From the NCBI GenBank assembly GCA_973895155.1, contig OZ316891.1, forward strand, positions 5,084,001-5,148,000: 64,000 bases of DNA. The letters run 5' to 3'. The notes under the pieces are model-generated. The model was not told the DNA's origin. It saw only the letters and a program-made list of their open reading frames with translations, and did not search any database. The translations under genes were made by a program, and so were the position numbers. Source of the stretch: Marsupella aquatica. Its lineage: Eukaryota > Marchantiophyta. This document shows positions 22,021-32,845 of this stretch, in pieces (position 1 is the stretch's first letter; each line of letters starts with the position of its first letter).

Positions 22021-25000
22021 AGTGATGGACCTTAACAATAGACCTTAAATCAATGTACCCAAAAGCTTATGGGGCCTCATGGGACACTTAACTAAAGCAT
22101 GTCAATTTAGGGGCCATCAAATATATCTCTCCAGCACATACCTGAAAATACCTGAAAACAAGTAGACTGACAAAACGTTTTAGCGGGGGAAGAATTTAAT
22201 GTCCACCTACAAAACTTTTCGTCATCAAAGTTATTACTACTGTAGCTGACAGCTTTCGTGAAATAGGACTTCACCTTACTGACAAGTGACAGATATGGAA
22301 TTACAGATGGCCTAAGGGGAAGTGTGGCTTTGAAAAGTGGAGGACTTCTTTCAGGGAAGGTATGTCTGAGAAGTACAGGATCAAATCATGATTTGGAGTG
22401 AAACTTACGAAAATTCATCGTAAGGAAAACTCGAAGGAAAACCGTAGGGCCATTCATCATCCGCTTGTGCTCCTGACGATACTGGAAAATTACTATGTCT
22501 CGGTGCTTCCTGTGCTCGGATCTGGGTTTTTTTTTCTTTTAACTCTTTGATGCTGACATTGATTTGGCTCCAGATAGATTGGCTCAGTAGCTAGCCCCTC
22601 TCCTCGGGAAGCACACTAGATTCGCTGCAGTAGGAGCATTCCCACTAGCTTCTGACGCCAAATGAGAAGGATTGTGTTCTATAAGCAAGGGCTGCCATGA
22701 AACAGGGCCAAGTGTAAGATCAATGCCTAGATTGTCCTGTGAGTAGGTCGATGATCGTTTGCTGTTGTTTTGCTCATGAGTTTTGGGACTCTCCGAGTCC
22801 ATTCAGTGTCACCTTTGTTCGCATATAAGAATGAAACCTTCGCTGAAGACAATGAAAACAGGCGATCTCATTTTTATAATCTTAAGTGCTCTGATAGCTG
22901 TTGCAAATTACGATCGAGAAGATGACAAATGAACACCAACCGCAATAATAGCGAAGAATGGAAAACATTTCTCAAAAATGGTGACAAGAAAGCACGTCCC
23001 ACCTCACGAGGTACAGGTCAGACGGGATTGGCCAGCTTTGATGAGGTTATGCACATTGTTACAGTACTATTCTTTGTATGAAATCAAACGCAGTCTGCCA
23101 ACAGTGACTAGATCCATGTTTCATGAGGTCTTTCCGGATGTTCCGGACATGCTTCCACTATTACCGATCCTGATTCCAGTAAGTTCTTCATGCTGTCCGA
23201 TCCGAACATCCCAAATTGGCCACTTTTTCCTTGATTCCCGGACTTGGCTTCCCCTGGGAGGGCTACGGTGGATTCTCTGTGGCCTGTGTACGTAATGGCA
23301 AGCTAACATTTTCGCATGCAATGTTGAAAAGCCGATCTTTCCAGCACGAAATTTCGGGCGATATTACGGATACACACTGGTGCATGCACAACTTTACCTG
23401 ATTCCATATTCATTTTGAAACAACATGATTCCAGCATGATTGTCGAGTTTTCGAAGCAACAGGAACAGAAATGATTGTGCCCTCTCTACAGTAGATCGCC
23501 AGCGTCTATCACCAATGGTTAACCTACTTCGAAGTAGAATTCTCGTTTGTGGACAGTCTAGACTGTCGAGAACTTCTTGGGGTAGTAGTTGATCTAGAAG
23601 ATGGAAAAATTCTACACTAGCTGGAACGCCGTCATCTGTTAGCGGAGCACATATAACCCATCAGAACAAAAGTGATGGACAAATCTATCACAGAAAATAT
23701 CAACTAACTGGGATGTCCCAAATTAATGGAAAAAGCAAAGGAAACTCACTTGTTTTGGACATCGCTAGGCCCCGATGCATCCGTTTCCTTTTGCTTGAGG
23801 GCAGTTCACAAAGGGAGACAAAACCCACAAATGCATCTTTTTGGTACTGTAGGATTATTGAAGCACCACGAGGCCACGACCTTTTACTTTACTGAGCTGC
23901 TGCACAATTTCTCTAGCGAGTAATTCGTAAGTAACGAAGGGCAAGTAACGCAGGAGCGCCATGTGTTTTTGAGATCACTGACTAACAGTGTTCAAGATTG
24001 TGCTCACATAAACGTCACATATCAAAAAGTATCAATCACAATCTCTTCGGGCCTGATGTCAGTGTCAATCCATCGACTTTGTAAGCCTTAATTCCGATAC
24101 TAACGTTTGCTTGTCTGCAAGTTGCTAGCCCATGGCCAACAGAAACATTTCAGGCAGGTCAATGTGAACGGCCTTTTGCGCCAGGAATCTATTAGTTGCT
24201 CTGCCCAACAATGCTAGGACCTACTGACCAGTACTCTTACGTCTGCTTAAAGTCAGACTCTTGGTTGACTCGATGCAGGAAAGTCTTATGACCGTTAGTC
24301 GTCACTTGCTGAAGCTACTGAGGATGAGCTCGGAGCGGGCTGTAAATGTGGCTTAATTGCATGATGTAAGCCTCGAACTATTTCAACCTTGTCATTGAGC
24401 TGACAACTACTATTCTGCAAAAGTAAGCAGTTCATCCTTTCATTTGAGTCCCTAATATGTTTTACCTTCCGGCAGGAGTGACAGAGTATGTTTTTAGATT
24501 GATCGAGATCAGGATTAAGACTAAGACGAAGAAACAAGATTTGTAGCACGGTATTTCTTGTAAGGTCTGGGTATAGTAATCCGATTCGGCTCCTGCCTAC
24601 CTGAGATAGACTATCTGGATCAATCTTGGTGTTGAGCTAATCATAGTTTGATCATAGCTTTAGCAGTGTTTCATTATGGACATGGTGTGCAGTGAACTTG
24701 TGTGCACACAGTGAGTAATGACAGTGGTCAGCTAATATATATTGTAAATCCTGTCACGCTTTAATTTTCAGGGCAAAGTCTAGGGTCGATGAACGCCAAA
24801 AGTCGGCCTGGGCTGCTCTTGATTCCTTCTGGGTTTAATTCCCCCCCAGGGCTACCTTTCTCTTCATGTTTCTTAAGTCGAATTTTCAGCTTGATTAGTG
24901 TCCGATTCTGGGTCTAATTATGTCAGATCGAAAAAGTTTCTTTGGCATGAAAGAATATTTTTGCGCAACAACAAAACAGCAGGATGCATCAATTGAGGGG

Positions 25001-28000
25001 CAGTCCGCGGAGGTGGGTCAAGTCGAATAGAATTCTGCACAGACCTTCCACAAGTTGAAAAGCTTCATGATCTTGACAGTTTGAAAGGATTTTCAGCTGT
25101 CTAGAGAAGTATGTTGGGGCTTCATCGATAGAGTGGACCAGGACAAAGACCAGAAATCATTCATGGTCTTGCCTTAAAAGTAGAGTTCAACGCCGTCGCT
25201 CTCATATCACAACTGGAAATGATTTGTCTAAACCTTCCAAGACAAACCTTTGGCTGGTGCTGTGGTCAGAGTATATTCCTGCCTAGTGCGAACTTTCATA
25301 CTGGCTGAGGTGTTGCCAGAAGGATGGAGGGGAAGTGCTCTGCTTGATCAAGCTCACAGCTTCTACAGTAGAAACGTGCTTGTTACCCTAATACCAGAAG
25401 TAGGTCAGTTCACTCCACTTGCAAGCAGCATCATTGCATCATATACCACAACCGGAAGAGCCAAGCACAGCCATATAGCCAAGCAACATGGTGCATCTTG
25501 AGAAAAGTAATCCTCCGTTGACTACTGTACGTTACTTCAACAGCGTCAGAATGATGCTGTAGACTGTCAGAAAACTTGCCGAGCTGAATCCCTTCAAGCA
25601 GAGTTCTGAAATTATAGCTTGTACCAAAAAAACCTCCAAGGCAATAAATGAATGCGTCATGCAACGCGTCTCTTTTCCAAAAACTATCCAGGTCCAACCG
25701 AAGAGTCAGTGGAGTTTTGTACTACTTAACAAAGTGTTAAGAAATGAATGCTAGCCCATGTATTATAGGAGATCGTGTGCTTTAATGCCCACTGCAGTGA
25801 AGTCGATCACTCATCGATGGGCATTTGGCACGCTGCGTCGCCCATGTCGCTTAAGGGGGACCACTTCCATGACATTTCTGTGACATGCGAGCAGAATATC
25901 TTAAGAGGCATCCTTAAGCAGGGTTACGGGTGAGCGTAGCAGAGGTACAGTGTCAATCAGTTTGCTCAGACGCATCACTCTGCAGGACCAGTACCAACCC
26001 GTACATGATTTCTCCTCTCATCAATTCGCCTCGGCTGGGGAGAGAGTTCCCTGCATCCCCTTAATTCAAGCCACCGTCACGCGAGTAAAACCCACGTTCA
26101 TAGTGCTTTCGTTACACAAGAACAGGTAATAATCTCCGGACTCCATGTTAAAAACCAAAAATGTAAATTCGATCACTCGGGTTGTTCATGATGACTAGCT
26201 TCGAAACTGGCTAGAGCATTTTCCACAAAATTTCCCACCATACGAATGCAAAACCGTACTGTACTACCGTACTTAAACATCTGAGTATTTCTCTCAACGA
26301 CATACTAGATCTCAAGATCGTTTTTTCAACCCAATCGCCCATCTCCCCCGCCATCTCCACAATCTCACTACAGTAGTGCGGCGAGAAAATGGCAACACCA
26401 ATAGAAACCTTCTTAATCATATATCATTGCATCATCACAATTGCTATGTAACCGTCACTCATAATTAGTGATTCGAATCTGGGCTTACTGTATAAAGATC
26501 ATGAGTTTTTTCCAGTTTTAAGTTGTTTGATCCTAATTAATTGTGCATATATACAAGACTTCATAGTGTGGGTCAAGTCATCATCTTCTAATTCTCGTTC
26601 TGAAATATAATAACTTGAGGATACGGTAGTACGGGGAACTGTCTCCTCACGTTCCACACCTGTCAGAGACTCCCTCTTTAATACTAAGCTCTGTTAGAAC
26701 ATAGCACTTCTTTCCTGCACTTGGATCGAACGGACAAACGTTAGTAAACAAGCTCGATTGGATTTCAACGAGCAATAATCAGGAATTGCAATTGTATTCG
26801 TGAGCCACTTCTACCTTAAAGTTTGCCATCACACTGAAGCGAAGTGCTCATCTCTGTACTTCAGGCACGTGGAGTGGATGAAACTGAACCATCGTTGCAG
26901 CAGTTGAATAATGGACCCACCAGTCCAATTTCAATTCGGGCTCTGAACCCGACCATCTTGTTTCCCGGTTCTAGGACGTGAGTACTTTGGGATCTAGACA
27001 TGATTCCAGCAATCCTAACAAATTCCTTTTAGCAGTTTCAATTGATTTGAAGCTCTCTGGTACGCCCAGGGAGAAGAAACATCACATGGATACCCCGGCT
27101 CTAAGGATTACAGAGACTTTGATGCCGTATTCTCCAGAAATTAAATTGGAACTAACAAGATGATGAGGAATACCGTCACATTATGTTGGCAGTTGGGTGC
27201 TCAGATTACGTCAAAGACCCTAAGTCTTCGGGTCAAACAACTCGAGTGACCTCCGTGGAATTTATTGCTACTTGTCAACATCACTCTGGTCGGGAGATCA
27301 TTCTGCTAAAGCTGTAGAATCACTTTGGGGCTTTGAACTGTTTGAGGAGTTCTATTTATACAATAAGAGAAGGTACCCCTGGCATATATCAGACTATAGG
27401 TTGGGCATGCACTTAGATCAAGGTTCAGTTTCGGCTCATGGATTGCAATAATTAGACTACGACTGTTATTGTATAGGCGAGCATGACTGTCCAAAACTTG
27501 CAGATTACCAAGATCCCACTCTTTTACGATTACACTTAGATTTGGATCTACTGTACTCCTCTGCCCTGATTGAGACTATCAAAACTTAGACTCGTTGAGT
27601 TAATCAATCCTGAAGACTTGGGTCTGCAGTGATCACCTTGTGTGGTTGACTTTGCCATAAAATTCTCCAGCAGGAATAAAGCAAAGGCAGACTATATTCT
27701 TTCCAATTAATACCAACACAAAAAGCAAAGGGTGCAGCTGAGACATCGGTCATCTCCGTTTGCTTTACAGGCCCATCATTGACGTAAAAGTCTCCCTTTC
27801 TGGCAGATATTCTTTTTCCACAATAGGACTCAGTGTGTTTATCGTAATAAGTGGTTTGGATAAAAATTCTACACAACGAACCTTGGCGTTTAGATAATAG
27901 AAAATGGATTATGGTTACGTTCGGCTCCTTGGGCATTAGCATTAGAGGTTCTTCATGCAGGTCCCTGAGAAACATTGACGCGGGGATAGAAACCTGACGT

Positions 28001-28106
28001 ACATGGGGTAACACTCTAGACTTCTGGCGGTGCAGTTCAAGTCCTGTCATAGTAGAATATATCAGGCGTGCGACAGTAGCTCACATGGCATATGGCTCTA
28101 GACTTA
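22021..28106. other. Long non-repetitive stretch without a recognised gene
   Basis: Base composition here is closer to the genic regions than to the neighbouring repeats, but no exon could be matched to a known family. ORFs with real ATGs include 22584-22802 (minus, 72 aa, containing GIDLTLGP, slightly EAR-like) and 24295-24549 (minus, 84 aa, with CHSCRK). None shows supporting splice structure. It could hold non-coding transcripts, a fast-evolving gene or a decayed gene. Confidence 0.4.
27604..28050 (-). CDS. Unrecognised 148-aa ORF
   Basis: This open frame runs from an ATG at 28050 to a stop at 27604 on the minus strand. The product starts MTGLELHRQKSRVLPHVRQV and ends with VITADPSLQD. I see no domain, signal peptide or membrane segment and do not recognise the family. 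The composition (basic N-terminal half, several Cys and Tyr) is not low-complexity. A 148-aa frame can occur by chance, so it is only a candidate. It ends just upstream of a MITE insertion. Confidence 0.2.
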   Translation of the reverse strand: MTGLELHRQKSRVLPHVRQVSIPASMFLRDLHEEPLMLMPKEPNVTIIHFLLSKRQGSLCRIFIQTTYYDKHTESYCGKRISARKGDFYVNDGPVKQTEMTDVSAAPFAFCVGINWKEYSLPLLYSCWRILWQSQPHKVITADPSLQD

Positions 28107-28517
28107 GAGCATCTCCACCGGCTTGGTGGCTGATGCTCTCCAAACAATACAATTCAGGTGTGAGATGGCATTGAGATGGCAATATTGCTATTGAGACTTC
28201 ACAACCTCACCAAAAAGCCCCCAAACTGACCTCCATTCTTAAAGCCATGAGTTTGTACCTTCAAATGTAGCATACAAGTGGAGATGAATGTGTAGCATAT
28301 AAATGGAGATGAATGTGCTGTTGATGTGAATGGCGGTCTGAATAGTACCTTCCTTGCTAATGAAAACTGGCGATCAACAATTTGGATTTGGAGCAGGCCT
28401 CTAAATAATTATATATATCAGACAAGATGGGCTACCCGTGGGAAGAGCAATATCCAGATATATTTTCTTTCCATTTGATGATTTAGTGGGTGGAAAGGAG
28501 GACTGGTGGAGATGCTC
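28107..28517. mobile_element. Tourist-like MITE (411 bp) with TTA target duplication
   Basis: The ends are perfect or near-perfect inverted repeats: GAGCATCTCCACCGG on the left and, inverted, GAGCATCTCCACCAG on the right. TTA flanks both sides (28104-28106 and 28518-28520), matching the 3-bp TWA/TTA target preference of PIF/Harbinger elements. There is no transposase; internal sequence is AT-rich. It is therefore called a Tourist-like MITE. Confidence 0.8.
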
Positions 28518-28520
28518 TTA

Positions 28521-29638
28521 GTTCTTCACCTTTTGGGGGTCCTTTTATCTTTTGAGGTGCTTCCATGTTTGGGTGTCATTTGTAAATGCTTTACTTTTTA
28601 CTGTACTTCTCCACCCGTTTCACCTTTTTGGAACAGTTCTTTGAAACTACTTCAATCTCCACATGCTTTTTTCCAGAGTGTCCCCATTTCAACCTGGTCT
28701 CCCAAATCGTTGACCCAAGGAACTCAGGTCAAATATGTAGCAATCTATGATTACTATTCTAGGGTAGAGTAATCTGGTAGGATATTTTTGGCAGTAAAAA
28801 ATATGGAGGTGGAGATGGTGCTTTCAGGGAAAATTATAGTGAAACTTCTTATTTAATTTAAGATTGGCATACTAGGATAGGATAGCTCCAATAGAGCATT
28901 TTAGAGGTGAAAACAATGTCTTCTTCAATCTTCGTGTGATTCTTTGGTAATAGACTTAAGAACTACAATACTTTTCAAGCTTTGGGGGGCCTTTCATCTC
29001 TTGAACCTTGTCTCCTCAGGTTTTTTTATGTCCTTGCTAATATTTCAATTGGGTACAAGGAGTTCTTCAACAAGCCATTCAGACTGCTCAAAGGTCAAAT
29101 ATAGTATGCTGAGTCATAGTTAGATTCACAGATTAAATACTTAAATAAAAAATTGTGGCACCCAGCATTTCAGACGCGTCTCTCCAGGAGATATGCTGGC
29201 TGTCTTGGGAATTTGGGGAGAAATTAAAGTCCAGACACGCCAGCTAAATATTTTTGGAGGCCAAATGCTCTGGAAATTTCTTTTGCTTGACATACATCAC
29301 GGACACATGTTTTGGTTAGATGGTAGTGGAATACCAGAAAGACTGTCATGTTTCAGCTGGGAAAAATTAAAGTGGTCAGAAAGCAACAGTCAGAAAGCAA
29401 TCTTTGTGGTCTCGTTGGTCTTTGTGGTCTTTGTGGTTTCGTTGGTCTTCCTGGTTTCTTTTTGTTCTCTCTCCTTCATTGCGTCTCCTGTTTTGGGGGA
29501 GTATCTTCCTGTTGAGCACCTTTTTTTTATTTTGGTATTTTATTCTTGTTTTTTGTCATTTATTGGGTCTCTTGCTTTGAAATAGTTGGACACCTTTGTC
29601 GTCTACTCCATGCTTTTTGGCAAAGCAGCCTCAAACTA
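28521..29638. other. Intergenic, no gene
   Basis: No recognisable coding exon. A short GTCTTTGTGGTCTCGTTG-type repeat lies at 29400-29460, inside ORF 29193-29585, which therefore translates to a low-complexity Val/Phe stretch and is not believed. Confidence 0.55.
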
Positions 29639-30427
29639 AGAGACAGGATCCGAAAGAAAAAGCGCCAAATCTGGAGACCCAGGGTCCCGGAAGAAGGAAA
29701 AGATGTCTCGTAATGATGACAGTTTGAGTATCATGCGCTTGGTGTGAATCGAAATTGTAGCACACGTCCTTTTTCCAGGATCACAGACATTCCCCTAGAG
29801 AGAGGATCCCAAAGAAATAGCGGCAGATCTGGAGGCACATAATTCCGAAAAGGAAGAAACGGTGCCTCGTAATGTTGACACTTTCAGTATCATGGGCTTG
29901 GTGTGAATTGAGATTTATAGTACTGGTCCATTTTCCAGGATCACAGCCGTTCATTCAGAGAGGGGATCCCAAAGAAATAGCGCCAAATCTGGAGACACAT
30001 AATTCCGAAAAGGAAGAAACGGTGCCTCGTAGTGTTGACACTTTCAGTATCATGGGCTTGGTGTGAATTGAGATTTGTAGTACTGGCCCTTTTCCAGGAT
30101 CACAGCCATTCACTCAGAGAGGGGATCCCAAAGAAATAGCACGACACAGAATTCCGAAAGGAAGAAAAGTTGTCTCGTAATGGTGACGCTTTTAGTATCA
30201 TGGGCTTGGTGTGAATTGGGATCGCAGCAGCACTCGCCCTTTTCCCAGGATCAAAGCCATGCACTTAGACAGAGGATCCGAAAGAAAAAGCGCCAAATCT
30301 GGAGCCCACAGAATCCCGAAAGGAAGACAAGATGTCTTGTAATGGTGACAGTTTGAGTATCATGGGCTTGGTGTGAAATTCAGACTTGTAGCACTGGTCC
30401 GTTCTCCAGGATCGCAGCCATTCATGC
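29639..30427 (+). repeat. 158-bp tandem array, five units
   Basis: Five units begin around AGAGAGGATCCCAAAGAAAT at about 29642, 29800, 29958, 30116 and 30268, giving periods of 158, 158, 158 and 152 bp. Each unit contains GCGCCAAATCTGGAG, CCGAAAAGGAAGAAACGGTG, AGTATCATGGGCTTGGTGTG and TTTCCAGGATCACAGCCATT. The fourth unit lacks a short piece near GCGCCAAATCTGG. Units 2 and 3 are the most alike. ORFs crossing it are by-products of the repeat. Confidence 0.85.
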
Positions 30428-31839
30428 CTTTCGAGTGGAATGGAATCGTTGAGAGGGTTAGGTACCCTCGATCTGGAAAGCTGACACTCGCATTGAATGT
30501 GATCATGCAGCCAGAGGAGGCTTGCTCTCAAGCATTCAATGCCTGCCTGCATCCTGCCTCTGTACTACAGCGACACCACAGCTGTGCCCATTGCCAAGTG
30601 CCAAGTCTACTCCAGCTCTCCAAGTCTCGGTCTCCCAACCCCCAATTTCCAAGAGTCTTCTGCGGATTGAGGCTGCAGATTTGAGATCCGTCCATTCATT
30701 TGAGAAGTACCTTCCAGCTCATGGTATCTAGTCGAGCTATCCTAGTTGACATTTACACCCATGCTCCCTGGAACGTCGGTAGAGTACCGTATGATATAAT
30801 TTAGAGCAAGGAATTAATTCGTACATTACAGCTGTTGGTTAACTGTACTCAATTTGACCAGGGAACCGAACAACTCCGATCGATATACTTGAAGGACCCC
30901 TAAGCTGAAAAGTGTCGCGCTATACGTGAGACACATTTCATGGACCTCTATATCGAAAAGTGTCACTAGATAGATCTCATGAGACGCCGTGAGATTCTGG
31001 GTGAGTTTATTTATTAAGGTCTGTTGAATGATGAACTGGATCACTTACCCGAGATCCATCAAATGACAAATAATACTTTTTAGTTTAAGGGTCCATCAAG
31101 AACTATAATACAAGGTTGCGTCTTTTTATGCAGTGGTCGTCATTTAAAAATACAGTGCCAAGAAAAAAAATAACCAATAAACAGAAGGGATAAAACCAAA
31201 AGCAAATTAAATATAGTGTGAACCAAAAAGTACAGTAAATCTTTTCACACAAACAGTAATCAATTGGTGTACACAAAAAACAAAAAATGTAATTAACCCT
31301 GTTGCATGCACTTTTCACACAAAAAAGAATCTAATGGTGGGAAAAAAGACAAAAATGTACCTAACCCAGTTGTATGCAAAAGTATCATAAGTGATATACC
31401 ACATCCTCTAAAAATGGATATGGTATTATTTACAAACTCAAGAAAAAATGGGAACAATCCTAGGTCTTAAGTAAAAATTTGTTTTTCTGTAAATGTAGGA
31501 TCCATCCATATCTCTATTAATCTGGATTACCTCTGCCCAAGCTACCTATAACCTACCTCAACCCAACCAAGATTAAAAATAAAAAATTGAATATTATTAA
31601 AAAATAATTATTCAAATTGAGACTTATAGAATTGGATAAGAACTTTAAAGTTTGAAAAAACTTGAGTATTAATAATGTATATATGATATTAATTTCTCTA
31701 AAAATTTAAAATTTAAAATAATTTTTTCTATCACTTGGTTGTGCTTGGACTCTATGTTGCGGTGACTATTATCTCAGCCTCCAATTTCTATGTGCAGTGC
31801 ACGAGTTGTTGCACACCACCACAACAACTCTACCTGGCC
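30428..31839. other. Intergenic, no gene
   Basis: Nothing recognisable is seen on either strand. From 31130 to 31740 the sequence is very AT-rich with short repeated words (ACAAAAAAYAAAAAATGTA). Confidence 0.5.
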
Positions 31840-32845
31840 TTGACATATTTTTCTCATCTCGCCATTTTTTCTGACATTGACATTTTTATCTCATGACAAT
31901 TTTTTCTCACCCTCAACATCATTTAGGTCCTTGATATATTTTCTCACCTGACTTGACATCTTTTCTCACCTTGACATCATTATCTTACCACAACATCTTT
32001 CCCTCACCCTCGACATATTTTCTCTCCTCAACGTCATTTTCTCACCTCGCCATGTTTTTTCTCTCCTCAACATCTATTTTTGTCATTGACATTTGTTTTC
32101 ACCTCGAAATCTGACCTATTTCTCAACTTCACATTTTTATCTCACCACAACATCTTTCCCTCACCCTCAACATCTTTTCCTCATCTTCACATATTTTTCT
32201 CACATCGCCATCTTTTCTCTCCTTGACATAGTTTTTGCTCTACTTCTTTTTCTTAGCTCAACATCTCTTTTTCTCATCAACATCTTTGTTCACCTCGACA
32301 TCTTTTTCTCACCTCCACTTCTTTTTCTCACTTCAACTTCTTTTTCTCACCTCAACATCTATTTTCACCTCAACATATTTCTCTCACCACACCATCTTTT
32401 GTGCAACTTTTGTCTTAACAACGTCTTTCTTACTTAACGACAACTCTTCTCTTAACGACATCGTGGGCAACGTGGCATTTCTTTTCTTAAGGACATATTG
32501 GGTGCCACAACATCTTGGGTGACACAATATCATTTTTCTTAAGTACATCTTGGGTGTCACAACATTTTTATTCTCAACAACATCTTGGGTGACACGATAT
32601 ATTTTTTCTTCATTAATGACACATTGGGTGACACAACATTTTTTTTCTTCATGACATCTTCAGTTGGGCGACACTACATTTTCTTTCTTAACGACATCTT
32701 GGGCGACACCACATCTTTTTTTCTTAACGGCATCTTGGGCGACACAACATATTTGTTCTTAACGACATCTTGGGCGACACAACATCTTTTTGACTTAACG
32801 ACATCTTAGAGGACACGACATCTTGGGCGACACGACATCTTTTGT
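31840..32845 (+). repeat. Degenerate pyrimidine-rich minisatellite, two period classes
   Basis: From 31840 to about 32430 the motif TCTCACCTCAACATCTTTTT repeats with many variants at roughly 20-bp steps. From about 32440 to 32840 this changes to TTAACGACATCTTGGGCGACACAACATCTTT-like units at ~36-bp steps (shown here by its words TTAACGACATC and TTGGGCGACAC). The two share the ACATCTTTTT word, so the second probably grew out of the first. ORFs 32093-32437, 32235-32522 and 32585-32809 are produced by the repeat. Confidence 0.8.

Noticed and set aside
32093-32809. Plus-strand ORFs that look like membrane proteins rich in Phe, Leu and Ser
   Set aside because: They are translations of a TC-rich minisatellite and have no independent coding evidence.
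31840-32845. Regularly spaced repeats considered as a CRISPR array
   Set aside because: Units are degenerate and contiguous without unique spacers, and the DNA is eukaryotic.
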